Made by a program: the position numbers and the translations under genes
Part shown: positions 8,868 to 16,648 of the stretch, piece by piece
How positions within the stretch are numbered: the stretch's first letter is position 1
Layout: the number at the start of each line of letters is the position of its first letter
Source: Mycobacterium sp. GA-1199
GTDB lineage: Bacteria > Actinomycetota > Actinomycetes > Mycobacteriales > Mycobacteriaceae
Assembly (NCBI RefSeq): GCF_001500045.1
Contig: NZ_LQIX01000055.1
Location: 124,001 to 188,000 of the forward strand
Direction of reading: 5' to 3'
DNA: 64,000 nucleotides
Notes under the pieces: generated by a model
Told to the model about the DNA's origin: nothing
What the model saw: the letters and a program-made list of their open reading frames with translations, nothing else
Database searches by the model: none

Positions 8868-9545
8868 TCAGTCGAGCAGGTCGGGTCGACGCTCGCGGGT
8901 GCGTTTCAAACCTTGCTCGCGACGCCAGGCGGCGACCTTGGCATGGTCGCCGGAGAGCAGGATCTCGGGCACATCGAGGCCTCGCCAGCTGGGTGGCCGA
9001 GTGTAACTGGGGCCCTCGAGTAGCCCTTCGGAATGTGAATCCTGTTGATGTGACGCCGGATTGCCGAGAACCTCCGGCAGCAACCGCACGAGGGCCTCGA
9101 TCATCACCAGTGCCGCCGACTCGCCGCCGGGTAGCACGTAGTCACCGATCGACACCTCCTCGACGCGCATGCGGCGGGCCGCGTCATCAACGACGCGCTG
9201 ATCGATTCCTTCGTAACGTCCACACGCGAACACCAGGTGTCGCTCGGCCGCCCAGGCCTGCGCGTCTGCCTGCCGGAACCGCCTTCCCGCGGGTGTCGGC
9301 ACCACCAGAAGCGTTTCGGTCGAACAGATCTCGTCGAGCGCCTCACCCCACACCGGCGCCTTCATCAGCATGCCCGGTCCCCCGCCGTAGGGTGCGTCGT
9401 CAACCGACCGGTGAACATCGTGCGTCCAGCGCCGCAGGTCGTGTACCTCGAGCTGTACGATTCCGGACTCAATAGCCTTGCCGGGCAACGACTGTCGCAG
9501 TGGTTCGAGGTAGGCCGGAAAGATCGTGACGACGTCTATTCGCAT
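8868..9545 (-). CDS. trmD: tRNA (guanine-N1)-methyltransferase
   Basis: Methylates G37 next to the anticodon of several tRNAs, preventing frameshifting; SPOUT-class enzyme. The 225-residue product starts MRIDVVTIFPAYL and contains PYGGGPGMLM and the knot motif SIGDYVLPGGE with the following SAALVMIEA. The ATG at 9545 is chosen because upstream codons are unconserved and it lies one base after the rimM stop, a typical operon junction. Cotranscribed as rpsP-khpA-rimM-trmD. Confidence 0.96.
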   Translation of the reverse strand: MRIDVVTIFPAYLEPLRQSLPGKAIESGIVQLEVHDLRRWTHDVHRSVDDAPYGGGPGMLMKAPVWGEALDEICSTETLLVVPTPAGRRFRQADAQAWAAERHLVFACGRYEGIDQRVVDDAARRMRVEEVSIGDYVLPGGESAALVMIEALVRLLPEVLGNPASHQQDSHSEGLLEGPSYTRPPSWRGLDVPEILLSGDHAKVAAWRREQGLKRTRERRPDLLD

Positions 9546-9546
9546 G

Positions 9547-10062
9547 TCAGATCTCCAGCAGGCCTTCCGGCGGATCGATTTCGATGACCTCATCGGCCAA
9601 CGACACCGACGTCACGATCGCGCTGACGAACGGCACCAGAACTTCGCGTTCGTCACCGTGGACCGCGAGCAACTCACCGGCGGCCGTATGCAACACCTCG
9701 GTGACGGTGCCCACGTTGACGCCGGCCGTCGTGCGCACCCGCAGGCCTTCGAGTTGATGGTCGTAGTACTCGTCGGGGTCCTCGATCGGCGGCAGTTGTC
9801 GCGAATCGACGAGGAACAGGGTGCCGCGCAGCGCGTCGGCGGCATTGCGGTCATCGACGCCCTCGAACCGGACCAGCAGACGGCCACCGTGTTGACGGAC
9901 CGACTCGATCGTGTACTCACGCTCCGTGCCGCCCTTGGCGGGGCGCCCGCGCAGCGACGTCCCTGCTGCGAACCGCGCGTCGGGATCGTCGGTGCGGACG
10001 TCCACCACCACTTCACCGGTGATGCCGTGCGCTTTGGCGACGCGCCCGACCACGAGGTCCAT
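9547..10062 (-). CDS. rimM: 16S rRNA maturation factor RimM
   Basis: Assembly factor for the 30S head domain. The 171-residue protein starts MDLVVGRVAKAHGITGEVVV, the conserved RimM opening, and has the second PRC-barrel domain (DEYYDHQLEGLRV and a C-terminal EVLVPFVSAIV). It sits between khpA (9 bases) and trmD (1 base), the standard bacterial order for this operon. Confidence 0.95.
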   Translation of the reverse strand: MDLVVGRVAKAHGITGEVVVDVRTDDPDARFAAGTSLRGRPAKGGTEREYTIESVRQHGGRLLVRFEGVDDRNAADALRGTLFLVDSRQLPPIEDPDEYYDHQLEGLRVRTTAGVNVGTVTEVLHTAAGELLAVHGDEREVLVPFVSAIVTSVSLADEVIEIDPPEGLLEI

Positions 10063-10071
10063 GCTGACCGG

Positions 10072-10314
10072 TTACTGGTCGGTGTCCACCACGTCGACGC
10101 GGATACCGCGACCACCGATTCCGGCGACCAGCGTGCGCAGCGCGGTCGCGGTGCGCCCACCGCGTCCGATCACCTTGCCCAGGTCATCCGGGTGCACGTG
10201 AACCTCGACGGTGCGTCCGCGCCGGCTGGTCACCATGTCGACGCGGACGTCGTCCGGGTTGTCGACGATTCCGCGCACCAGGTGTTCGACCGCGTCGACG
10301 ACGACAGAACTCAC
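10072..10314 (-). CDS. khpA: KH-domain RNA-binding protein KhpA (Rv2908c orthologue)
   Basis: An 80-residue single KH-domain protein. The RNA-binding loop is seen as GKVIGRGGRTATAL (GxxG type), followed by the helix and last strand GGRGIRVDVVD. In other bacteria KhpA pairs with KhpB/Jag to bind many RNAs and affects cell elongation and division. The family is always encoded between rpsP and rimM in actinobacteria, as here (8 bases after rpsP). Confidence 0.92.
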   Translation of the reverse strand: MSSVVVDAVEHLVRGIVDNPDDVRVDMVTSRRGRTVEVHVHPDDLGKVIGRGGRTATALRTLVAGIGGRGIRVDVVDTDQ

Positions 10315-10322
10315 GGCCTGAC

Positions 10323-10886
10323 TCAGCTTTCAGTGGCGCCGGCGACGGTGGCGTCCTCGCCCTCAGCCGGAGGCTCGGACTGGTCCTTGGCGGGCGCCGG
10401 ATCGGCCTGGGCCTCGGCCTCGACGGCCTTCTGATCCGACTCGTCAGACGCCTTGTCGGGGTCTTTATCGGAGGCCTGCGCGGCCTTTTTGGCTGCGGGC
10501 GCCTTCTTCTTCTTGGGCTGGGTGGCCTCGGTACTCGGACCGCCCTCGGCCTCCGCGAGCGCCGCGTTGAACAGGTCCAGCTTGCTGGGCTTGGGCTCCT
10601 TGACCTTCAACGTGCCTTCCGCACCGGGCAGACCCTTGAACTTCTGCCAGTCACCGGTGATCTTCAGCAGTGCAAGAACCGGTTCGGTCGGCTGGGCGCC
10701 GACGCTGAGCCAGTACTGGGCCCGCTCCGAGTCAATCTCGATGAGGCTGGGGTCTTCCTTCGGGTGATAGCGGCCGATCACCTCGATGGCGCGGCCCTGA
10801 CGGCGGGTCCGCGCGTCGGCGACGGAGATGCGGTACTGGGGATTGCGGATCTTGCCAAGCCGCGCGAGCTTGATCTTTACAGCCAT
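10323..10886 (-). CDS. rpsP: 30S ribosomal protein S16 with long charged tail
   Basis: Small-subunit assembly protein. The first about 85 residues are a normal S16 domain (MAVKIKLARLGKIRNPQYRI, then QGRAIEVIGRYHPKEDPS). The remaining about 100 residues form a low-complexity tail: a Lys/Ala stretch (PKKKKAPAAKKAAQ) followed by an acidic Asp/Glu/Ala/Pro segment. M. tuberculosis S16 also has a tail (total 162 residues) but this one, at 187, is longer. First gene of the rpsP-khpA-rimM-trmD operon, with an AGGAG ribosome site and a hairpin just in front of it. Confidence 0.95.
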   Translation of the reverse strand: MAVKIKLARLGKIRNPQYRISVADARTRRQGRAIEVIGRYHPKEDPSLIEIDSERAQYWLSVGAQPTEPVLALLKITGDWQKFKGLPGAEGTLKVKEPKPSKLDLFNAALAEAEGGPSTEATQPKKKKAPAAKKAAQASDKDPDKASDESDQKAVEAEAQADPAPAKDQSEPPAEGEDATVAGATES

Positions 10887-10906
10887 GTGCTACGTCTTCT
10901 CCTGTG

Positions 10907-10923
10907 ATTGCCACGCTGGCAAT
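10907..10923 (-). promoter_or_regulatory. hairpin directly upstream of the rpsP ribosome site
   Basis: A perfect 7-base stem ATTGCCA / TGGCAAT with a 3-base loop lies 5 bases before the AGGAG ribosome site of rpsP. In the leader RNA it would form just upstream of the initiation region. It may affect translation or mRNA stability, but no known ribosomal-protein binding motif was recognised. Confidence 0.4.
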
Positions 10924-11011
10924 TCAGCGATCGAAGCAGGTTGCCTCGGCCCGGTTTTGCCCTGCGCGTGTGACCGCCGCAGGGCCGAAATCCTGCGGTA
11001 GACAGCCGCCC

Positions 11012-11039
11012 ATTGTGCCAGAACAGCCGCGACCGGCAA
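11012..11039 (-). promoter_or_regulatory. rpsP promoter
   Basis: Read on the minus strand: TTGCCG, 16 bases, CACAAT, within TCTGGCACAAT (11012-11022), the same box found before rplS. This fits a sigma-A type -35/-10 pair and would give a leader of about 120 bases. Position is by eye and the start of transcription is inferred. Confidence 0.5.
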
Positions 11040-11140
11040 AAATCGTCCGGTCGACCGCCCCGGCGGGCTTAGCGGGTTGATCGCACGCACCACGTGAGGG
11101 CGATCCACCAGTCAAGGCCCGATGAGGGCATGCTCGACGC

Positions 11141-11594
11141 ATGACATCGATACGCGAGCCGCTGATGGCCGTCGTCGCCGGTCAGCTCGAGATCGCCGAT
11201 GACATGCTGCGCCGGGCCAAGCTGCGCTTCGCTCGTCACTTCCGGTCGGGTCGGCTGAGGTTGCACCGGGGGTCGCTGACGGAACTTCCGCTCGACGACA
11301 CCACGTGCGACGCAGTGATCACCGTCAACACCGTCAACACCGTCTACTTTGTGGCCGATATACGCGCCGCCTGCGCCGAACTCGCGCGGGTCCTCCGGCC
11401 GGGCGGTCGCGTCGTCGTGGGGATCGGCAATCCCGACGTCATGCGCCAGGCACCGTTCACGCGGTACGGATTCATGTTGCGACCGGTCGACGAGATCGCC
11501 GTGGCGCTGTCCGACTCCGGGCTGGCGGTCGAGCACCGATCCGTGCCCGACAAGCCGATACCGCGTCGTGATCGTCGGGAAGCGCCCGGACTGA
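11141..11594 (+). pseudogene. remnant of a class I SAM-dependent methyltransferase
   Basis: The reading frame from 11141 encodes the middle of a methyltransferase: DMLRRAKLRFA, then LHRGSLTELPLDDTTCDAV, ARVLRPGGRVVVGIG and a C-terminal YGFMLRPVDEI. The N-terminal part with the SAM-binding glycine loop is missing; the first codons follow directly after the rpsP promoter region. Near the end the frame changes: the expected ending (RVVIVGKRPD, stop at 11594) is in the next frame, whereas the original frame runs on antisense through the NTF2-like gene. A 9-base tandem duplication (11321-11338) adds a repeated NTV. Truncation plus frameshift point to a decaying gene. Confidence 0.6.
11321..11338. 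repeat. 9-base tandem duplication
   Basis: ACCGTCAAC occurs twice in a row, followed by the related ACCGTCTAC. It inserts three residues in the methyltransferase remnant. Confidence 0.7.
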
Positions 11595-11598
11595 GCGC

Positions 11599-12030
11599 TC
11601 AGAGGAGTTTGTCGAAGCATTTCTCCTCCACGCGCTTGCTCATGCGCCAGCCGTCGGCGGTGCGCACGAATTCGTCGACGTACCAGATCCCGACGAAGTA
11701 GATCTGACCCTCCCCACCCATCACCATCGGGTTGAAGCAGATCGCGCGCGAGGAGCCGGTGTCGCCGGTGATGCGGATGTCGACGTTGCCCAGCATGTGG
11801 TAGTACGCCGGGAAGTTGGGCAGTACGTCCTTGAGCCATGCCTTGACCTCCGGGAAGCGGCCGTCGATGCCGCCGGTCACGCGGTAGTCGATATAGGCGT
11901 CCGGCGTGAAAACCCGGTCGAGGTCGTCGAATCGCTTCTGGTCGATGGCGCTCGAGTAATCGATCAACAGCTGCTGAATTTCGAAGCGGTCGGAAATCTC
12001 CTCGAGGCTCAACATGCGTCGATTGAACAC
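11599..12030 (-). CDS. SnoaL/NTF2-like protein (Rv2910c orthologue)
   Basis: A 138-143 residue cytoplasmic protein of the SnoaL-like NTF2 superfamily: MLSLEEISDRFEIQQLLIDYSSAIDQ is followed by the FDDLDRVFTPDAYIDY segment, HMLGNVDI and a C-terminal FVRTADGWRMSKRVEEK. Members act as small-molecule isomerases, dehydratases or binding proteins; the substrate here is unknown. The start may be the GTG at 12030 or the ATG at 12015 (MLSLEE); neither has a clear ribosome site. It is divergent from the first dacB2-type gene with only about 17-32 bases between, so promoters overlap. Confidence 0.85.
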   Translation of the reverse strand: MFNRRMLSLEEISDRFEIQQLLIDYSSAIDQKRFDDLDRVFTPDAYIDYRVTGGIDGRFPEVKAWLKDVLPNFPAYYHMLGNVDIRITGDTGSSRAICFNPMVMGGEGQIYFVGIWYVDEFVRTADGWRMSKRVEEKCFDKLL

Positions 12031-12047
12031 GACTAGGCTGCCTGCCC

Positions 12048-12926
12048 ATGCGCAAGCTCTTGATCTGCTTGACCACTGTGTTGTGCCTGGTGGCCTTCGG
12101 CACCCCCATCGCCACCGCCGCGCCCGTCGGCGTCAGCCAACCGTCGGGTTCGGTACCGATCCCCGAGGGCCCGGCCCGCGCCTGGGTGCTCGCCGACATG
12201 GACACCGGTGAAGTGCTGGCCGGGCGCGACGAGTACGGCCAATACGCGCCGGCCAGCACGATCAAGGTGCTGCTGGCGCTGACGGTGCTCGACGAGCTGC
12301 CGCTCGACGCCACCGTGGTCGCCAACGAGGCCGACACCCAAGTGGAGTGCAATTGTGCGGGCGTCACCCCCGGCATGGTCTACACGACGCGGCAGCTGCT
12401 CGAGGCGATTCTGCTGGTGTCGGGCAACGACGCCGCCAACACGTTGGCCACCATGCTCGGTGGTTACGACGTCGCCGTGACGAAGATGAACGCCAAGGCC
12501 GCCCTGCTCGGTGCCCACGGCACCAACGCGGCGTCACCGTCCGGCCTCGACGGTCCCGGCATCGACATGTGGTCGACCCCGCATGATCTGGCGGTCATCT
12601 TCCGCGCCGCGATGGCAAACCCCGTGTTCGCCTCGATCACCGCTGCGCCGACGGCCGTCTTCCCCACCAAGAACGGCGACGAAGTCCTGGTCAACCAGGA
12701 CGAGCTGCTCAAGCGCTACCCGGGCACGCTCGGCGGGAAGACCGGGTTCACCGACCGCGCGCAGAAGACGTTCGTCGGCGCCGCCCAGCGCGACGGGCGC
12801 CGGTTGGTCGTCGCGCTGATGTACGGCATGGACAAGCCCGGTCAGCCGACCTACTGGGATCAGGCGTCCAGCTTGTTCGACTGGGGTTTCGCGCTGAGTC
12901 CCGGCACCAGCATCGGCTCGCTGTGA
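12048..12926 (+). CDS. dacB2: D-alanyl-D-alanine carboxypeptidase, DacB2 type (copy 1)
   Basis: Trims the terminal D-Ala from peptidoglycan stem peptides outside the membrane. The 292-residue product has a cleavable signal peptide (about residues 1-25, ending near ATAAP), then the three penicillin-binding motifs: STIK with the nucleophile serine, SGND, and KTG (GGKTGFTD). It is closest in place and sequence to M. tuberculosis Rv2911. No C-terminal membrane anchor is seen, so it may be released or loosely bound. A second, diverged copy follows immediately downstream. Confidence 0.93.
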   Translation: MRKLLICLTTVLCLVAFGTPIATAAPVGVSQPSGSVPIPEGPARAWVLADMDTGEVLAGRDEYGQYAPASTIKVLLALTVLDELPLDATVVANEADTQVECNCAGVTPGMVYTTRQLLEAILLVSGNDAANTLATMLGGYDVAVTKMNAKAALLGAHGTNAASPSGLDGPGIDMWSTPHDLAVIFRAAMANPVFASITAAPTAVFPTKNGDEVLVNQDELLKRYPGTLGGKTGFTDRAQKTFVGAAQRDGRRLVVALMYGMDKPGQPTYWDQASSLFDWGFALSPGTSIGSL

Positions 12927-12999
12927 TCACCGGTTAAGTTGCTCAATCGCAACGCATCCGAGACCGGGACACCGAACCCCGCCGATACGCTCGGCGACC

Positions 13000-13845
13000 A
13001 TGCGAAGCATGTCGGCTGCGTTGGCCATCGCGCTGACTTGCGCAACGACTCTGGCCATCGGCCTGGCCACACCTGCCCCGGCCCAGCCGCGAGGCGAACC
13101 GTCGGGCGCTGTCGCGCTGCCCGACGGGCCGGCGCAAGCCTGGGTGCTCGCTGACCTCGATTCGGGTCGAATCCTGGCTTCGCGCAATCCCTATGAACCC
13201 CACGCACCCGCGAGCACCATCAAGGCGCTGCTCGCGATGGTGGTACTCGACCAGTTGCCGCTGAACGCGGTGATCGCGGCAAGGCCGGCGGCCGCTGACG
13301 TCGAATGCTCTTGTGCCGGAGTCAAAGCCGGGCGCGCCTACACGGTGCGCCAACTGCTCGACGGGCTGATGTTGGTCTCGGGTAACGATGCCGCCAACGT
13401 TCTGGCCGACGGTCTCGGCGGTTACCGCGTCGCGGTGGCGAAGATGAACGCCAAGGCGCAGTCCCTGGGCGCACGCAGCACACGTGCCTCGTCGCCGTCG
13501 GGGCTCGACGGCCCCGGCATGGAGTCGTTCACCACCGCCAGCGACCTCGCGCAGATCTATCGCCATGCGCTGCGGTATCCGGCGTTCGCCGCGATCGTGC
13601 GCCAGCCGTCGTCGTTGATTCCGACCGACAACGGGCCCAAAACGATCACCAACCAGAACCAGTTGCTCAAGCGGTATCCGGGCACGCTCGTCGGCAAAAC
13701 CGGCTACACCAACCTGGCTCGCGACACCTTCGCCGCCGCCGCCCAACGCGGTAACCGCCGATTGGTGGTCGCGCAGCTGTACGGCAACGGGGACCTTTAC
13801 GGTCAGGCGATCAAGCTGTTCGACTGGGGCTTCGCCCAGCCCTAA
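13000..13845 (+). CDS. D-alanyl-D-alanine carboxypeptidase, DacB2-type paralogue (copy 2)
   Basis: Tandem paralogue of the preceding gene, 281 residues. Signal peptide about residues 1-28; motifs STIK, SGND and KTG (VGKTGYTN) are all intact, and long segments such as AWVLADLDSG, PSGLDGPG and LLKRYPGTL are shared with copy 1. It therefore probably has the same activity. M. tuberculosis has one such gene here followed by Rv2912c-Rv2914c; those are absent. The start could also be the ATG three codons later (MSAALAI). 73 bases separate the copies. Confidence 0.9.
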   Translation: MRSMSAALAIALTCATTLAIGLATPAPAQPRGEPSGAVALPDGPAQAWVLADLDSGRILASRNPYEPHAPASTIKALLAMVVLDQLPLNAVIAARPAAADVECSCAGVKAGRAYTVRQLLDGLMLVSGNDAANVLADGLGGYRVAVAKMNAKAQSLGARSTRASSPSGLDGPGMESFTTASDLAQIYRHALRYPAFAAIVRQPSSLIPTDNGPKTITNQNQLLKRYPGTLVGKTGYTNLARDTFAAAAQRGNRRLVVAQLYGNGDLYGQAIKLFDWGFAQP

Positions 13846-13847
13846 GT

Positions 13848-13912
13848 TCCGCGAGCGACCGCGTTTGCGCACGACACGCCGTCGGTTCACGGCATTTTGC
13901 GGTCGCTCGCGA
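13848..13912. repeat. dispersed palindromic repeat, copy 1
   Basis: A 13-base perfect inverted repeat (13850-13862 and 13899-13911, arm CGCGAGCGACCGC) surrounds a 36-base interior containing CGACACGCCG. The same element, arms and interior, occurs at 26892-26957 in the opposite orientation. It lies between the convergent dacB2-type copy 2 and the amidohydrolase gene, where it may also end transcription from both sides. Confidence 0.75.
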
Positions 13913-13914
13913 GC

Positions 13915-15009
13915 TCAGGAAAAGATGCGGCCGCGCAGGATGACCAGATCCGGGCGGGTGAGGACGGCGGCGCCGTTGCGCGGATCCTCGGCGTAACACA
14001 CCAGGTCGGCGGGTGCGCCGTGTTCCATGCCCGGCCGGCCGAGCCACTCGCGGGCGCTCCAGCACGCCGCGCCCAGGGCTTGCGTCGGCGTCATCCCGAT
14101 ACCCGTGAGCGCCTCGATCTCGTCGGCGATGCGGCCGTGCGCGACCATGCTGCCCGCGTCGGTGCCCGCATAGATCGGCACCCCGGCCTCCCTGGCCGCG
14201 GCGATGCGCGGATAGCACTTCTCGTGCAGGTCCCGCATGTGCTTGGCGTATTTCGGGTACTTCGCGGCGCCGTCGGCGATGCCCGGGAAGTTGGCGATGT
14301 TAATCAGCGTTGGCACCAGCGCGGTGCCGTACTCGACCATCAGGTCGATGGTGTCGTCGGTCAGGCCGGTTCCGTGTTCGATGCAGTCGATCCCCGCCTT
14401 GATCAGCCCCGGCAGCGCGTCCTCGCTGAACACGTGCGCGGTCACGCGGGCACCGTTGTCGTGTGCGGCGCCGATCGCGGACTTGAGCACGTCGTCGGAC
14501 CACAACGGTGCCAGATCGCCGACCTCGCGGTCGATCCAGTCACCGACGAGCTTGACCCACCCGTCGCCGAACCGCGCCTGCTCGGCCAACGCCTCGGGCA
14601 GCGCGGATTCGTCGTCCAATTCGATCGCGAACCCGCGCTGGTAGCGCTTGGGTCTGGCGAGGTGGCGGCCCGCGCGGATGATCTCCGGGAGATCGTCGTG
14701 ATCGGCGAGACTGCGGGTGTCGATCGGTGAACCGGCATCACGCAGCAGCAGCGCGCCGACATCGCGTTCGATCTCGGCCTGCGCGATGCAGTCGTCGAGG
14801 TTGTCGAGCGGGCCGTGATCACCGAGACCCACGTGGCAGTGCGCGTCGACGAGCCCCGGCAGGATCCAGCCGCCATACCCATCAGCACCGAAGACCGTCT
14901 CTGCGCCGCTGACCGGTTCGGCGCTGAGTACGCCGCCGTCAATCCACCACTCCACCGGTTGCTCGTCGGGCAGTCCGATGCCGCGGACATGAAGAACGGG
15001 CAGCGTCAC
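13915..15009 (-). CDS. metal-dependent amidohydrolase (Rv2915c orthologue)
   Basis: Amidohydrolase-superfamily enzyme of 364 residues with the complete metal-site signature: DAHCHVG (HxH), the lysine segment WVKLVGDW, TAHVFS, CIEHGTG and GTDAGS (catalytic Asp). It resembles the imidazolonepropionase/prolidase-like branch that cleaves cyclic amide or dipeptide bonds; the substrate is unknown. No signal peptide, so cytoplasmic. It ends 1 base before ffh begins on the other side of its start (ffh stop lies at 15011), so it is upstream neighbour on the same strand after ffh. Confidence 0.87.
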   Translation of the reverse strand: MTLPVLHVRGIGLPDEQPVEWWIDGGVLSAEPVSGAETVFGADGYGGWILPGLVDAHCHVGLGDHGPLDNLDDCIAQAEIERDVGALLLRDAGSPIDTRSLADHDDLPEIIRAGRHLARPKRYQRGFAIELDDESALPEALAEQARFGDGWVKLVGDWIDREVGDLAPLWSDDVLKSAIGAAHDNGARVTAHVFSEDALPGLIKAGIDCIEHGTGLTDDTIDLMVEYGTALVPTLINIANFPGIADGAAKYPKYAKHMRDLHEKCYPRIAAAREAGVPIYAGTDAGSMVAHGRIADEIEALTGIGMTPTQALGAACWSAREWLGRPGMEHGAPADLVCYAEDPRNGAAVLTRPDLVILRGRIFS

Positions 15010-15010
15010 G

Positions 15011-16579
15011 CTACTTCTGGCCCGGGAACTTCAGTTTGGACAGATCGATGTCGGCGAGCCCGGGCGGGAGCTCGTCGAGACCCTTGGGCATATCGGACAG
15101 GTCGGGGAAGCCCGCTGGCATACCCGGCATTGCGGCGCCGAGGGGATTGCGCGCCTTCGGCGGAGTCGGCCCCCGGCCCGACTTCTTGTTCTTTCCGCTC
15201 TTCTTCTTGTTCTTGCTGGTCTTGCGAGAGTTCTTGCGGCCGAATGGCATTCCCATCTGGCCCGCCATCTGCGACATCATCTTGCGAGCCTCGAAGAACC
15301 GCTCGACGAGCTGGTTGACCTCGCCGACGGTCACCCCCGACCCGTTGGCGATCCGCAGCCGGCGCGACCCGTTGATGATCTTGGGGTCGGCGCGCTCCTC
15401 GGGAGTCATACCGCGGATGATCGCTTGCAGCCGGTCGAGCTGTTTGTCGTCGACGGCGGCCAGCGCATCCTTCATCTGGCCCGCGCCGGGCAGCATGCCC
15501 AGCAGGTTGCCGATCGGGCCCATCTTGCGGATCGCCAGCATCTGCTCGAGGAAGTCCTCCAGCGTCAGTTCGCCGCTGCCGATCTTGGCCGCGGCCTCTT
15601 CGGCTTTCTGGGCGTCGAAGACCTGCTCGGCCTGCTCGATCAACGACAGCACATCGCCCATGCCGAGGATGCGGCTGGCCATCCGGTCGGGGTGGAAGAC
15701 GTCGAAGTCTTCGAGCTTCTCACCGCTGGAGGCGAACAGGATCGGCACGCCGGTGATCTCGCGGACCGAGAGCGCTGCACCGCCGCGTGCGTCGCCGTCG
15801 AGCTTGGTCAACACCACACCGGTGAACCCGACACCCTCGCGGAACGCCTCGGCGGTGGTCACGGCGTCCTGACCGATCATCGCGTCCAGCACGAAGATCA
15901 CTTCGTCGGGATCGACGGCCTGCCGGATGGCGGCGGCCTGGCTCATCAGTTCGTCGTCGATGCCGAGGCGACCGGCGGTGTCGACGATGACCACGTCGAA
16001 GTGCTTGGCCTCGGCCTCGGCCAGGCCCGCGGCCGCGACCGCGACCGGATCACCGGGAGCCGCGTCCGCCGCGCCGTCCGCCGACACCCCGGGGTGGGGC
16101 GCGAACACCGCGACATCGGCGCGCTGGCCGACGATCTGCAGCTGATTCACCGCACCGGGCCGCTGCAGGTCGCACGCCACCAACAGCGGCGTATGTCCTT
16201 GTACGCGAAGCCATCTCGCGAGCTTGCCGGCCAGGGTGGTCTTACCCGAACCCTGAAGACCGGCCAGCATGATCACCGTCGGCGGCGTCTTGGCGAACGC
16301 CAGCGGGCGGGTCTCACCGCCGAGGATGCCGATCAGTTCCTCGTTGACGATCTTGACGACCTGCTGGGCCGGGTTGAGCGCACCGGACACCTCGGCGCCG
16401 CGGGCGCGCTCCTTGATCCGGTTGACGAAGGCGCGCACGACGGGCAGCGACACGTCGGCTTCCAACAGCGCCAGCCGGATCTCGCGGGTGGTCGCGTCGA
16501 TATCGGCGTCGGTCAGCCGCCCTTTGCCACGCAGACCCTGCAGGGCCCCGGTCAACCGGTCGGACAGGGATTCAAACAC
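15011..16579 (-). CDS. ffh: signal recognition particle protein Ffh
   Basis: GTPase that binds signal sequences and 4.5S RNA and delivers ribosomes to FtsY. The 522-residue product has the N domain, the G domain (GLQGSGKTTLAGKLARW, DTAGRL, TKLDGDARGG, SSGEKLEDF) and a methionine-rich M domain (IGNLLGMLPGAG, RIANGSGVT), ending in a basic Lys/Ser stretch and a Gly/Met/Pro tail. The GTG at 16579 (VFESLSDRLT) is chosen from conservation; upstream codons of the open frame are not conserved. Located between glnD and the amidohydrolase. Confidence 0.96.
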   Translation of the reverse strand: MFESLSDRLTGALQGLRGKGRLTDADIDATTREIRLALLEADVSLPVVRAFVNRIKERARGAEVSGALNPAQQVVKIVNEELIGILGGETRPLAFAKTPPTVIMLAGLQGSGKTTLAGKLARWLRVQGHTPLLVACDLQRPGAVNQLQIVGQRADVAVFAPHPGVSADGAADAAPGDPVAVAAAGLAEAEAKHFDVVIVDTAGRLGIDDELMSQAAAIRQAVDPDEVIFVLDAMIGQDAVTTAEAFREGVGFTGVVLTKLDGDARGGAALSVREITGVPILFASSGEKLEDFDVFHPDRMASRILGMGDVLSLIEQAEQVFDAQKAEEAAAKIGSGELTLEDFLEQMLAIRKMGPIGNLLGMLPGAGQMKDALAAVDDKQLDRLQAIIRGMTPEERADPKIINGSRRLRIANGSGVTVGEVNQLVERFFEARKMMSQMAGQMGMPFGRKNSRKTSKNKKKSGKNKKSGRGPTPPKARNPLGAAMPGMPAGFPDLSDMPKGLDELPPGLADIDLSKLKFPGQK

Positions 16580-16648
16580 GACGTCCAGCCTAATGGGAGC
16601 CGACAGCGGCGCGCCCGAGCAGGGCATGCGCCGCGGAAACGGGCGTGA

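Noticed and set aside
11141..11701. 186-residue frame as an intact methyltransferase
   Set aside because: Its last third is antisense to the conserved NTF2-like gene and the correct ending lies in another frame, so it is treated as a remnant.
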